Assembly (NCBI RefSeq): GCF_010667575.1
Contig: NZ_JAABNT010000024.1
Coordinates: 1 to 33,496 of the forward strand
Direction of reading: 5' to 3'
DNA from: Sulfitobacter sediminilitoris
GTDB taxonomy: Bacteria > Pseudomonadota > Alphaproteobacteria > Rhodobacterales > Rhodobacteraceae
DNA: 33,496 bases
Shown: one piece after another, positions 15,453-24,612 of the stretch
How positions within the stretch are numbered: position 1 is the stretch's first letter
Layout of the letters: each line of letters begins with the position of its first letter
Notes under the pieces: model-generated
Database searches by the model: none
What the model saw: only the letters and a program-made list of their open reading frames with translations
Told to the model about the DNA's origin: nothing
Position numbers and translations under genes: made by a program

Positions 15453-16781
15453 TTATTTTCCGTACACATAATTGGGCAGCCACAGGGCAAGCTGTGGGAA
15501 GATCATCACAAGCGCGAGAGCCCCGGCCATCACGATCACGAACGGCGTGATCGAGGCATAGATGTCGCGCAGGCTGATTTCAGGCGGAGCCATCGCGCGC
15601 ATCAGGAACAGGTTATAGCCAAAGGGCGGCGTCATATAGGCGATCTGGCAGGTGATCGTATAAAGGATGCCGTACCAGACCAAATCAAACCCCAGCGCCC
15701 CCACCAGAGGGACATAAAGCGGGGCAACGATGACCAGCATCGCGGTATCGTCCAGAAAGGTGCCCATCAGGATAAAGCTGAGCTGCATCAGGATGAGGAT
15801 CATCCAGGGGCTGAGGTTCAGCCGCTCTGTGAAAAGGTCTTCGATGGCTTTGACCGCACCCAGCCCGTCAAACACCGCACCAAAAGCAAGCGCGGCAAGG
15901 ATGATCCACATGAACATGCAGGTAATGCCCAGCGTGTTACGCACCGAGTTTTCGAACACCGTGCGGGTCATGCGCCCCTTCAAGACAGCGGCGGCAAAGG
16001 CGGCCAGCGCGCCAATAGCGGAGCTTTCCACCAGCGATGTCCAGCCATTCACGAAAGGCACCATCATCACCGCAAAGATGATCAGCGGCAGAAGCCCCGC
16101 GCGCAGCAGCCGCAGCTTTTCTGCACGTGGAATTTCACTGCGTTCGTCTTCGTTCAAGGTGGGGCCAAGCACCGGGTTCAACCGGCAGCGGATCGCGATA
16201 TAGGCGATGAAAAGCCCCGCCATCATCAAGCCCGGCACCACACCGGCAAGCCACAACTGCCCGACAGGCTGGCGTGCGATCATCGCATAAAGCACCAGCA
16301 CCACGGACGGCGGAACGAGAATACCCAGAGACGATCCCGCCTGAATGACCCCTGTCACCATCCGCTTGTCATAGCCGCGCTTCAACAACTCCGGCAGGGC
16401 AATCGTTGCCCCAATCGCCATGCCTGCCACACTCAGCCCGTTCATCGCGGAAATCAGCACCATGAGCCCGATCGTCCCAATCGCCAGCCCCCCGCGCAGG
16501 CCACCCATCCAGACATGGAACATGCGGTAAAGGTCATCGGCGATCTTCGATTCCGACAGCACATAGCCCATGAAGATGAACATCGGCAGCGTCAGCAGCG
16601 GATACCATTTCATCAGCTTCATCGCGGCGGCAAAGCCTATGTCAAAACCGCCTTTGTCCCCCCAAAGCAGCAGCGCCGCCACCACGGCGACAAAGCCAAT
16701 CGCGCCGAAAACCCGCTGACCGGTCAGCAGCATCAACATCATGGTCGAGAACATGAGCGTGGCGATCATTTCATAGGGCAT
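15453..16781 (-). CDS. dctM: TRAP transporter large permease subunit DctM
   Basis: This 442-residue inner-membrane protein has about 12 hydrophobic segments and is the ion-coupled translocating subunit of a TRAP transporter. Family features include GYVLSESKIADDLYRMFHVWMGGLRGGLAIGTIG, SAMNGLSVAGMAIGATIALPELLKRGYD, GSSLGILVPPSVVLVLY, and the C-terminal TPPFGYNLFLMR. Its ATG overlaps the dctQ stop by one base (TGATG), indicating translational coupling. The substrate is set mainly by DctP. Confidence 0.93.
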   Translation of the reverse strand: MPYEMIATLMFSTMMLMLLTGQRVFGAIGFVAVVAALLLWGDKGGFDIGFAAAMKLMKWYPLLTLPMFIFMGYVLSESKIADDLYRMFHVWMGGLRGGLAIGTIGLMVLISAMNGLSVAGMAIGATIALPELLKRGYDKRMVTGVIQAGSSLGILVPPSVVLVLYAMIARQPVGQLWLAGVVPGLMMAGLFIAYIAIRCRLNPVLGPTLNEDERSEIPRAEKLRLLRAGLLPLIIFAVMMVPFVNGWTSLVESSAIGALAAFAAAVLKGRMTRTVFENSVRNTLGITCMFMWIILAALAFGAVFDGLGAVKAIEDLFTERLNLSPWMILILMQLSFILMGTFLDDTAMLVIVAPLYVPLVGALGFDLVWYGILYTITCQIAYMTPPFGYNLFLMRAMAPPEISLRDIYASITPFVIVMAGALALVMIFPQLALWLPNYVYGK

Positions 16782-17350
16782 CAGACAGTCTCACCCCGTA
16801 GGCGCAGCAAGTCCTTGAACAGCTCCGACAGGCATTGCAGCAGCATCAACACAAAGCCCACGATCATCACCACCTTGATCGGCCACATGTAAGGTCGCCA
16901 CGCGGATGAGGATTGTTCCATCCGGCCAATTTCCTCGGCCCCGGTCAGCACGCCGAACAGAAACGAGAACGGCGCATCTTTCCAGTAGCCCAGCGAATAA
17001 GCAGTGGAACTGACAGCCCCGTAGATCAGCACACAAAGATAGAAGATCAGGAAACAGACCGTGATCAGGTCAAACCACGCTTTGCGCCGATCCGACCAGC
17101 CGCCATAGAGCAGGTCCATACGTACGTTTGAGCCCATCTGGATGGAATAGGGGCCGCCCAGCACATAATAACCAACCATCACAAACTGCGCCATTTCCAG
17201 CGTCCAGAGCGAGGGCAGAAAGAAGGTCTTGGACACCGACGACCAGAGCAGAATTCCCATCAGCACAAAGATGCCGTACATGACCACCCGCCCCAGACGT
17301 TGGTTCACGGCATCCACGCCCCGGATAAAGCCGCGCAATATGCCGGTCAT
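16781..17350 (-). CDS. dctQ: TRAP transporter small permease subunit DctQ
   Basis: This 189-residue membrane protein has four predicted transmembrane segments, the standard topology of the small TRAP subunit that docks DctP to DctM. The family pattern W-x-L-E-M-A-Q-F-V-M-V-G-Y-Y-V-L-G-G-P is visible around residues 50-70, followed by VRMDLLYGGWSDRRKAWFD. The start codon overlaps the stop of the upstream amidohydrolase gene by four bases (ATGA), and its own stop overlaps dctM by one base. Confidence 0.88.
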   Translation of the reverse strand: MTGILRGFIRGVDAVNQRLGRVVMYGIFVLMGILLWSSVSKTFFLPSLWTLEMAQFVMVGYYVLGGPYSIQMGSNVRMDLLYGGWSDRRKAWFDLITVCFLIFYLCVLIYGAVSSTAYSLGYWKDAPFSFLFGVLTGAEEIGRMEQSSSAWRPYMWPIKVVMIVGFVLMLLQCLSELFKDLLRLRGETV

Positions 17351-18120
17351 GTGGCGGCTTCCTGTGCACAGGTGATCTGTTCAACCGCCTGTCTCAGCCA
17401 ACCGGCCAGCAGGCTCGCCATCTCGCGTTGCGCGTCAGCGGTTCTGATCAGATCATTGCGCACCTCGATCATCACGTTGGGGCGCCCCTTGGACACGCCG
17501 TGTTCGATGAGTGTGTGCGTCACGCCGTCATTGGGTCCGTAAGGTTCATTACGGCGCACGACATGCGCGTCATGATCTGCGGCGGCCTCAAGGATGGCGT
17601 CTGCAAGGCCGCTGTCGCGGTCATGTAGTATGCCGATTTCAACATCGCGGGTCTTGCCGTGATAGACCGGCGTGAAGCTGTGGATTGTCACAAGGACGGC
17701 CTTCTCACGCACCGCCAAAGCCGCGTCGACCGCCATGCGAAACGGGGCATAATAGGCATCCGCACGCGCTGCGCGCTGGGCTGCGGTCAGACCAACGTTG
17801 CCGGGAATATCGTAGATTTCACTGCGGGCGGGCATGGCCGCCGGGGCATCCGGCGGACGGTTGCAGTCGTAAATCAGGCGGGAGATGCCCGAGGCGACAA
17901 GTTCCGCTTCCAGCATCTCTGACAGGGCTTCGGCCACGCCCAATGCACCGGGGTCCCAGGCCACATGGCTTGTCAGCACCTCTTTTGACAAGCCAAGGTT
18001 TTTGAATTCGGACGGCATGAATGCGCTTGCATGTTCGCAGACCAGCACGATGGCGTTCGTCGCGCCCGGTCTCAACGACCTGACGACATGCCCCGTATCC
18101 CCTGCGTCTGTCTGATTCAT
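17347..18120 (-). CDS. N-formylglutamate amidohydrolase-family enzyme
   Basis: This 257-residue cytoplasmic hydrolase belongs to the N-formylglutamate amidohydrolase family (FGase). Conserved blocks in order are LVCEHAS (about 26-32), AWDPGALGVAEAL, YDCNRPPDAP, VTIHSFTPVYHGKTRDVEIGILHDRD, NEPYGPNDGVTHTLIEHG and NVMIEVRNDLI. The His and Glu residues in these blocks are the likely zinc ligands. Known members hydrolyse N-acyl-glutamate bonds in histidine catabolism, but no hut gene is nearby. As first gene of an operon with a gamma-glutamyl ligase, it may release glutamate from the oxidised gamma-glutamyl conjugate, taking the role PuuD has in putrescine degradation. That role is inferred. An AGGGGG ribosome site precedes the ATG. 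Confidence 0.85.
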   Translation of the reverse strand: MNQTDAGDTGHVVRSLRPGATNAIVLVCEHASAFMPSEFKNLGLSKEVLTSHVAWDPGALGVAEALSEMLEAELVASGISRLIYDCNRPPDAPAAMPARSEIYDIPGNVGLTAAQRAARADAYYAPFRMAVDAALAVREKAVLVTIHSFTPVYHGKTRDVEIGILHDRDSGLADAILEAAADHDAHVVRRNEPYGPNDGVTHTLIEHGVSKGRPNVMIEVRNDLIRTADAQREMASLLAGWLRQAVEQITCAQEAAT

Positions 18121-18172
18121 ACAGCCCCCTGAGCAACAAAGGTCTTGCCAGCGGCGGCTTCTGTCAACACAA

Positions 18173-18192
18173 TTGTGAAAAATTTATCACAA
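18173..18192. promoter_or_regulatory. Palindromic operator candidate between the catabolic operon and its regulator
   Basis: TTGTGA (18173-18178) and TCACAA (18187-18192) form a perfect inverted repeat around an A+T-rich eight-base spacer. It lies in the 117-base divergent region, about 50 bases from each start codon. This is the expected location for binding by the neighbouring RpiR-type regulator. A possible minus-strand promoter (TTATCA, 16 bases, GATAAA) overlaps it, so binding could block operon transcription. Confidence 0.55.
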
Positions 18193-18202
18193 GTGAACTC
18201 GC

Positions 18203-18223
18203 TTTGATAAATTTTAGTGCAAA
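18203..18223. promoter_or_regulatory. Second, imperfect AAATTT-centred palindrome near the regulator start
   Basis: The 21-base segment begins TTTG and ends CAAA around a GATAAATTTTAG core. This core resembles that of the perfect palindrome 11 bases away (GAAAAATTTATC). Two similar sites would allow cooperative binding and autoregulation of the regulator gene. Confidence 0.35.
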
Positions 18224-18237
18224 TGGCGGAGGGCCGC

Positions 18238-19110
18238 GTGTCCGGAGATATGCTCACCATCTCGGATCGTATCCAGCAGAAGCTGGATGATCTCACGCGG
18301 GCGGAACGTCAGCTTGCTTTGTCGATCCTTGAGAATTATCCAGCCTCAGGGTTGGGACCGCTGACTGCATTGGCGAAAGACGCGGATGTGTCGGTGCCCA
18401 CTGTCGCACGAATGGTGCAAAAGCTGGGCTACAAGGGATACCCCGAATTCCAGGCAGAGCTGCGCGAGGAACTGAGGGCCAAGGCGAAAGACCCCATTGC
18501 CAAACATGACACCTGGGCCGAGGCAGCACCTTCGGAACATATGCTGAACCGCTTTACCGATGCGGTGATCGGCAACATCCGCCACACCTTGGGACAGATC
18601 GATCCTGCGGCCTTTGACGCTGCCTGCGGCTTGGTGGGCGATCCTGCGCGCCACCTCTATATCGTCGGCGGCCGCATCACCCACACGCTGGCCGAATACC
18701 TGTTCCTGCACATGCAGGTGATCCGCCCGAACCTGACCCACGTGCAATCGACCTCTAACTCTTGGCCGCACTACCTGTTGAATGCGAAAAAGGGCGACGT
18801 CTTCATCATTTTCGACGTGCGCCGCTACGAGAACAACACCCTCAAACTGGCCGAGATGGCCCACGCGCGCGGGGCCGAGATTATTCTGTTCACCGACCAG
18901 TGGCGCTCTCCGGTGCACCAACTGGCGACGCACAGTTTCTCCAGCAGGATCGTCGTGCCGTCGGCCTGGGACAGTGCGGCGACCACGATGCTGCTGGTCG
19001 AAACGATGATCGGCTCTGTGCAAAACCTGCACTGGGACGAGACCAAGGCGCGGATGGAAGAACTAGAGGATATGTTCGACCAGACGCGGCTGTTTCGAAA
19101 ATTTACGTGA
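18238..19110 (+). CDS. RpiR-family transcriptional regulator (HTH plus SIS domain)
   Basis: This 290-residue DNA-binding regulator has an N-terminal RpiR helix-turn-helix (LTALAKDADVSVPTVARMVQKLGYKGYPEFQAEL). Its C-terminal SIS sugar-isomerase-like domain (RHLYIVGGRITHTLAEYLFLHMQVI; KGDVFIIFDVRRYENNT) would sense a small effector. I prefer GTG at 18238, because GGAGG lies five bases upstream. GTG at 18217 or ATG at 18223 would be longer, and ATG at 18250 shorter. It is divergent from the amidohydrolase-TRAP-ligase-dehydrogenase operon and very probably controls it. Although many RpiR proteins respond to sugar phosphates, the operon here suggests an amine-derived or amide-type effector. Confidence 0.9.
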   Translation: MSGDMLTISDRIQQKLDDLTRAERQLALSILENYPASGLGPLTALAKDADVSVPTVARMVQKLGYKGYPEFQAELREELRAKAKDPIAKHDTWAEAAPSEHMLNRFTDAVIGNIRHTLGQIDPAAFDAACGLVGDPARHLYIVGGRITHTLAEYLFLHMQVIRPNLTHVQSTSNSWPHYLLNAKKGDVFIIFDVRRYENNTLKLAEMAHARGAEIILFTDQWRSPVHQLATHSFSSRIVVPSAWDSAATTMLLVETMIGSVQNLHWDETKARMEELEDMFDQTRLFRKFT

Positions 19111-19391
19111 AGTGGCGAAGGTTGGTTCCAAACCCAGTCTATGCGAAGCAACACCGCGCGTGATTGGCTGCATTCGCAGAAAGCGCCCGCGTCTGTTGCC
19201 TGAAAGCGTAGGTCCGTCCTGAAAAGACCGACCAAGGATCAAAAGGACCGGAACATCCATGGGGGTGCGCCAAGACGGCTCGCCACTTCTTTGGGCTAGA
19301 GGCACTTATCGATCTGCGGGTTCTGACGAACGTCACATTCTCGCCGCAAGCGTCTTCTCTGTGTTGGTTCGGTGCCTCACGCGTCGACACC

Positions 19392-19832
19392 TCAGGCCTG
19401 CGCCTCGGATTTCCTACGCCATGGCCGGTCCAGCGCAAGAGCGATTGCCGTTGCCAGCAACGCGAATGCATTGCCGTACCAGGGGGGGCTGCCCGGTGTT
19501 TGTGCGAGCACGGAGAGCGTGGCCAGAAGCGTCGGCATGTAGAACACGACAAGCAGGACAGGTACCAGAAAACGCGCCCACAATTCCCCCCGACGCACGG
19601 GAACGATGGCAAGAACGATCACCGCGACGCCGAGGGAAATCCACCCCGCCCCCGCGACATCAAGTAGCGCGCCGAAAAGGACCTGTTCGCTGTCTTGCAA
19701 GTCTTGCCACGCACGCCCAACCGCGTCGGAATGATAAGGCATGAACTCAGGTGTAAACAGATAGATCGCGCCCATGGTGACGCTGACGATGCCGGTAATG
19801 ATGTACAATGATATAATCGCAATGCGCATCAT
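19392..19832 (-). CDS. Small four-segment membrane protein of unknown function
   Basis: This 146-residue hydrophobic protein has four likely transmembrane segments: IAIISLYIITGIVSVTMGAIYLF, LLDVAGAGWISLGVAVIVLAIV, FLVPVLLVVFYMPTLLATLSVL and NAFALLATAIALALD. A first periplasmic loop contains MPYHSDAVGRAWQDL. The ATG at 19832 is chosen, with a weak AGGAAA site; a GTG at 19868 would add 12 non-hydrophobic residues. No family was recognised. It is convergent with the RpiR gene and 260 bases downstream of the RND pump on the same strand, so it could be a distal member of that transcript, but the gap argues for independence. Confidence 0.6.
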   Translation of the reverse strand: MMRIAIISLYIITGIVSVTMGAIYLFTPEFMPYHSDAVGRAWQDLQDSEQVLFGALLDVAGAGWISLGVAVIVLAIVPVRRGELWARFLVPVLLVVFYMPTLLATLSVLAQTPGSPPWYGNAFALLATAIALALDRPWRRKSEAQA

Positions 19833-20092
19833 GGTTTTCCTATTGGAGCCGCGCGCGCATTCTCTCACGCCTGAAGGCCCATTTCACTATTTTGTGGAGG
19901 GTTGAATGGTACAATGCTTGCCCCTTTCGTCCCAGTACTTTCGATACCACAGGCCACACAGATATTTCTGTGACGTTTATCCATAATCCCGGGAACCCAT
20001 CAGCCAATAAATGGTTCGTGGTACGTGGATAGTGACGGTCCAAGGTCAAGCCGATCATTGGCGTGATCCGACCTGCGGGTCGCGGCCTTGCC

Positions 20093-23000
20093 TCAGGCCT
20101 CTGCCAATGCATCCAGCTCTTTTTCAAGCGCCTGCGCACTTGACGCGCGCGAGGACGTGAGCCCGCTTACCAGTGCGTAAGCCGCAGGGGTCAGAAACAG
20201 CGTAAAGACTGCCGCAAGTCCCAGTCCCCCGACAATGACCCAGCCAATCGCTTCGCGAGCCTCGGCGCCCGGCCCACTGCCCAGGATCAGCGGCAGACCA
20301 GACATTACGGTGCAGATGAGCGTCATCGAAATAGCGCGCAACCGCGCTTGCGCGGCCTCAAGTGCGGCCTCCATGACGCCGCTGCCCTGATCGCGCAGTT
20401 GGTTGGCAAACTCGACCAACAGGATGCCATTCTTGGCCATCACACCGATCAGGACCAGAACCCCGATCTGACTGTAGATATTGATCGTCGTGCCGGTCAA
20501 CAGCATTGCATAGATGGCGGCGCAGACCCCGAATGGCACGGTTAACATCACGACAATCGCGCTCGTCAGGCTTTCGAACTGCGCGAGCAGCACCAGAAAG
20601 ACGACCAGCAGAGCGATGATATAGGTTGCCATCAGGGCAGAGGAGTTTTCGTCAAGCGAGGCTGCCTCGCCCAAGAAAATCAGGCCGATGCCTTCGGGGA
20701 GCCTGTCCTGTGACAGCGCGCGCACATCGTCTATCACCGCGCGCAGACTGACTTCCGGGGAAACTGAGGCGTCAATTTCGATCGCGCGGCGTTGGGCGTG
20801 GCGGTCCAGCTCGGCAGCGACGCCTTTTTCCTCCAGCGTTACGATCTGGCTCAAAGGGACCAGTTCACCCGCTTCGGAGCGCACATAGAGGCTCATCAGA
20901 TCGACGGGGTCGCGCACCGCACCCGCAGCAGACTGCAGCAGCACCGGCACGGCCTCGTCATTGATGGTCAGTTCGGCGATTTCGTCTTCATCCACCAGCG
21001 CCCGAAGGGTAGCTGAAAGCGTTGACATCGGCACACGCAGATCAGACGCACGCGCGCGGTCTACGCCGATGCTGAGCTGCGGCTGGGTGGCCTGATACTG
21101 AATGCGGACACCTGACAATCCCTCAACCTCGCCCAGATCCTGCGCAAAGTCATCTGCCGCAGCGGCGATATCGGGATAGTTCGGTCCGGTCAGGGCAATG
21201 CTCAACCCGCCGCCGGACCCGCCAGGCAGGCCAAGGCTGTTTCCGCCTCGAATGCGGCTTTGCGCGCCGGGGATCTGCGCGAGTTTTCCACGTATCTCGG
21301 CTTCGATGTCGGCCTGACTGACCTCACGCGCCTCCCAGGGTATCAGACCCATCGTGATCGCACCGCGATTGAGATCGTACCGGCCCGTGATGGAATAAAG
21401 CGGCTCGGCAACGCCCGCATCGACGTAGGGTTGCAGTATCTCCTCGACCTGTATGACCTGCCGGTCGGTGTAATCGAGGCTGGTCCCATCCGGACCTTGT
21501 ATCCAGACCGAGACCCTTCCGCGATCCTCCGGTGGTACCAGTTCCTCGCCCAGATCGTCGTAGACCAACACAGCACCCCCAGCCAGAAGCGTGGCGCCCA
21601 CGATGGTGACGAGCGGTGCGCGGATCATCGGGCGCACCAGGGCGGCGTAGGCTTGGGCGGCCCATCTGCCCGGTCTTTCGAATATCCCGCCACCCTTTCC
21701 CAGCGGGTCGCCCAGTGAGGCCAGCATGGGACACATCGTCAATGCGACGAAAGAGGAGATGATGACGGTGAAGGCCAGCACAAAGCCAAACTCGGTAAAG
21801 AGGCGTCCCGCCTCTCCGGGCAGGAAGGATATGGGCACGAATACCGCGACAAGTGTGATTGTGGTGGCAACAACGGCAAAGAATACCTGTCCTGACCCAA
21901 CGACCGCAGCGGCCTTGGCCCCCATGCCCTCTTGTCTGCGGCGTTGAACGTTTTCGGTCACAACGATGGCATCGTCGACGACAAGGCCGGTGGCCAGCAC
22001 CATCGCCAGCAAGGTGATCAGGTTGATTGAAAACCCCATAATCCAGATGCCCGCGATCGAGCCGATAAGCGCGATTGGGATGGTGATCGCCGGGATGAGC
22101 GTGGCGGTCAGGCGCCCGAAAAACACCCACATAACCGCAATTACGATGACCAGCGCCAGCGCCAGCGTTTTCATTACCTCGGCAATAGAACCTTTGATAA
22201 AGACCGCGTCATCGCTGGTGATCTGGAACCCCAGATCAGGAAAGCGCAGCTTGAGCCGCTCGACTGCATTTGCCATCTGGTTGGAAATGCGCACGGTATT
22301 CGATTGCGCCTGCCGCACGATGCCAACGCTGACAATCATACGGCCATCCAGACGCGCCACGCTGTCGGGAGTGGCAAGGCCAAAAAACACAGTCGCCACA
22401 TCGCCCAGCCGCACGTTGTCGCGCAGCATTAAATCCTCGATGCGCTCGGGGTTGGAAACGGTCGCATCGGCGCGCACCAGAACTTCCAGCGCGCCGGAGC
22501 CGAAACTGCCCACGGGTACGTCGAACTGCGCCGCGCGAAGCACATCTGCCACCTCCCCTATGGAAAGCTCGAAGGCGGCCAGCCTGTCCGGGCGCACTTC
22601 AACCCGCAACACGCGTTGACGCGCACCAAAGAGCACCACCTCCGCCACACCGTCAAGCGCGGTGAATTCGGTGGCAACAGCGTCTTCGACAAGACGTGTC
22701 AATTCGTCGATGGAGCGCGTATCACTCCAGACGGCAATGTCTACGATCGGGTTCGCGTCCCGCTCGGACTTGACGACAAAGAGGTCTTCAACACCGCTGG
22801 GCATTCGGTTTTCTACCCGCGCGACCGCCTCGCGGACATCATTCGACGCGCTGTCGAGATCTCGGCTCGGATTAAATTCAACCCGCATCCGAAAGTTTCC
22901 CTCCTCCGACGAGGTCCGCACCGATCTGACACCCGCCACCCGCGCGACCGCCCCTTCGACAAGAGAAGCGACTTCGGCATCCACCGTGGTTGGAGATGCA

Positions 23001-23173
23001 CCGGGATAGTTCGCGCGGACAGACACGATGGGCCGGTCGACATCCGGTAATTCGCGTACCTCTACGCCCCACAACGCGCCGATCCCGGCGATCACAATTA
23101 TCAGGCTAAGTACCGCCGCAAGGTAAGGTCGGCGCACGCTCAGATCGCTGATGCCTTTTCCTGCGAAATTCAT
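20093..23173 (-). CDS. RND-family multidrug/solute efflux permease
   Basis: This 1026-residue inner-membrane pump subunit is of full AcrB/MdtB-like length. The N-terminal FVRRP-like start (ISDLSVRRPYLAAVLSL), the GVEVRELPDVDRPIVSV segment and the large periplasmic porter loops are typical. The proton-relay aspartates are present as D400-D401 in TGLVVDDAIVVTENV. The C-terminal half contains MAKNGILLVEFANQLRD. It overlaps the adaptor gene by four bases (ATGA), so the two are translationally coupled. No TolC-like outer-membrane factor gene is present in the window, so it probably uses one encoded elsewhere. The substrate is not predictable. Confidence 0.93.
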   Translation of the reverse strand: MNFAGKGISDLSVRRPYLAAVLSLIIVIAGIGALWGVEVRELPDVDRPIVSVRANYPGASPTTVDAEVASLVEGAVARVAGVRSVRTSSEEGNFRMRVEFNPSRDLDSASNDVREAVARVENRMPSGVEDLFVVKSERDANPIVDIAVWSDTRSIDELTRLVEDAVATEFTALDGVAEVVLFGARQRVLRVEVRPDRLAAFELSIGEVADVLRAAQFDVPVGSFGSGALEVLVRADATVSNPERIEDLMLRDNVRLGDVATVFFGLATPDSVARLDGRMIVSVGIVRQAQSNTVRISNQMANAVERLKLRFPDLGFQITSDDAVFIKGSIAEVMKTLALALVIVIAVMWVFFGRLTATLIPAITIPIALIGSIAGIWIMGFSINLITLLAMVLATGLVVDDAIVVTENVQRRRQEGMGAKAAAVVGSGQVFFAVVATTITLVAVFVPISFLPGEAGRLFTEFGFVLAFTVIISSFVALTMCPMLASLGDPLGKGGGIFERPGRWAAQAYAALVRPMIRAPLVTIVGATLLAGGAVLVYDDLGEELVPPEDRGRVSVWIQGPDGTSLDYTDRQVIQVEEILQPYVDAGVAEPLYSITGRYDLNRGAITMGLIPWEAREVSQADIEAEIRGKLAQIPGAQSRIRGGNSLGLPGGSGGGLSIALTGPNYPDIAAAADDFAQDLGEVEGLSGVRIQYQATQPQLSIGVDRARASDLRVPMSTLSATLRALVDEDEIAELTINDEAVPVLLQSAAGAVRDPVDLMSLYVRSEAGELVPLSQIVTLEEKGVAAELDRHAQRRAIEIDASVSPEVSLRAVIDDVRALSQDRLPEGIGLIFLGEAASLDENSSALMATYIIALLVVFLVLLAQFESLTSAIVVMLTVPFGVCAAIYAMLLTGTTINIYSQIGVLVLIGVMAKNGILLVEFANQLRDQGSGVMEAALEAAQARLRAISMTLICTVMSGLPLILGSGPGAEAREAIGWVIVGGLGLAAVFTLFLTPAAYALVSGLTSSRASSAQALEKELDALAEA

Positions 23174-24273
23174 GTGCGCGGCTCTTTTGGTGTGTTCAAA
23201 ACACGAACGGCTCCGCCGCTGCGCAGCCTCTGCGTGCCTTCTACGACGACCAAATCACCCTTCTTAAGGGGGCCGTCGACGATGACCAGACCTGCGCGCC
23301 GCCGAACCAGGCGGACTTCCACGCGTTCCGCCGCCCCCTCAGCGACGCGCCAGACATGCAGCGAGTCTTGGGAAAACTGCAATGCAAGCTCGGGTACCGC
23401 CGGAAACGAGCTGCCCGGCAGATCAAGCTGCAAAGCAAATGATGCGCCAGGCCTAAGCAAATCGGCGGCATTACCAATCGCGGCCCGCACCCGCGCTGTC
23501 CGTGTTGCGGCGTTGACCCGGCTGTCAATCGCACTGATTTCACCGTCGAAACTGCGCCCTTCGACCGAAGGTGTTGTCGCGGTCACGCCAAGCCCGGTAG
23601 ATACGCGCCCCAGAAGTGCCTCGGGAAGATCGAATTCGACCAGAATACTCCTGCGATCATCGAAATTTCCAATGACATCGTCCGTCGCGATCCTGTCTCC
23701 GATCTCGACCGATGCCAGACCTGTAATCCCATCAAACGGGGCGCGCAAAACGCGATTGTCCAGGTCCTCCTGCGCGCGCTCAAGCTCAATCTGGGCAACC
23801 TGAAAATCCGTCTGCACCTGTTCCAGACGGACGGTCGCCGCAACGCCACTCTCTTGCAACCGGCGGTATCTCTCACGTTCGTCATTGGCCCGGTCAAACC
23901 GAGCCTGAGCGAGCGAGACGGCAAACCGCTCATCTGCATCATCGAGCTGCATCAGCGTATCGTTCTTGGCAAAACGACGTCCCGGCGCGATGTTGAATTC
24001 CGTGATCTCGCCACTTGAGGGCGCGCGCAGGGTGATGGAGCGGATCGCAAATCCCGTGCCGATTGCTGACAATCTGTGGTCATCGCGCATGATCTCGGTC
24101 TGGGCGACAATCACCGGTATTCCCTTTGCGCGGTCCCGTTGCTGTTGCGCAGGCGCCGAAGCGGCAAAGGAGATCTCCCAGAGACGAGTCAGTTCGGCGC
24201 GATATTGCCATGATACGGCGGCCCCGATGATCAGGATCGCGCACACCGCAAGCTGTTTCCAGACAGAAGTCAT
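23170..24273 (-). CDS. RND efflux periplasmic adaptor (membrane fusion protein)
   Basis: This 367-residue HlyD/AcrA-type adaptor has one N-terminal membrane anchor (LAVCAILIIGAAVSW). A lipoyl half-motif follows (LRAPSSGEITEFNIAPGRRFAKNDTLMQLDD), then a short alpha-helical hairpin rich in Arg, Glu and Gln (about residues 115-170). The second lipoyl half is RVLRAPFDGITGLASVEIGDRI, and the beta-barrel follows. It links the RND permease to an outer-membrane channel. ATG at 24273 is preferred over a TTG four codons upstream, with GGTGG as a possible ribosome site. It is the first gene of the pump operon, with the promoter presumably in the 339-base divergent region. Confidence 0.9.
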   Translation of the reverse strand: MTSVWKQLAVCAILIIGAAVSWQYRAELTRLWEISFAASAPAQQQRDRAKGIPVIVAQTEIMRDDHRLSAIGTGFAIRSITLRAPSSGEITEFNIAPGRRFAKNDTLMQLDDADERFAVSLAQARFDRANDERERYRRLQESGVAATVRLEQVQTDFQVAQIELERAQEDLDNRVLRAPFDGITGLASVEIGDRIATDDVIGNFDDRRSILVEFDLPEALLGRVSTGLGVTATTPSVEGRSFDGEISAIDSRVNAATRTARVRAAIGNAADLLRPGASFALQLDLPGSSFPAVPELALQFSQDSLHVWRVAEGAAERVEVRLVRRRAGLVIVDGPLKKGDLVVVEGTQRLRSGGAVRVLNTPKEPRT

Positions 24274-24612
24274 TTTGGCCACCAACCGTTCGTTGACACG
24301 TTCATCTGCTGATAGATAGCTTCACCTGTTTAAACGTCACGCTGCAGCCACAGAAGCAAATAGTGCTGCCCATCACAGTTCTGTTGAACTTGGCTCAGCA
24401 CTGAACTACGGGCACCGCGTTTGTTGGTAGCCGTTCTAATTCTGATGCGAATAACGCGGTGACGCAATGCAACTGATCGGAAGCACGATCTTGTCTGTGG
24501 CCCGGAGATCCGACGGTTCTTGAAACTCGCTTGCCCACCTTTGCAGCACGTATGCGCATTACCGTGCCTGTTGCGCCGTCATGAAATCAAATCTCTTGCC
24601 CAGGAAAACAAA
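24274..24612. other. Divergent intergenic region with a small palindrome, no gene seen
   Basis: This 339-base gap separates the RND adaptor start from the DUF1194 start. It contains GTTTAAAC (24328-24335), a perfect eight-base palindrome about 55 bases upstream of the adaptor ATG and flanked by near-symmetrical CACCT/CGTCAC. It is a possible operator for the pump, though no regulator gene is adjacent. The plus-strand frame is open from 24520, but its first 31 codons lack a ribosome site and do not look like protein. Confidence 0.35.

Noticed and set aside
14156..15550. Long plus-strand open frame opposite dctP and the ligase gene
   Set aside because: It is antisense to confidently identified genes. 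Its translation is Arg/His-rich and shows no family features.
15447..16892. Long plus-strand open frame opposite dctM
   Set aside because: The protein would be extremely His/Gln/Arg-rich, a usual shadow of a membrane-protein gene on the other strand.
17347..18120. Assignment of the first operon gene to histidine catabolism (hutG)
   Set aside because: No other hut gene is present, and the operon context points to amide hydrolysis in an amine pathway.
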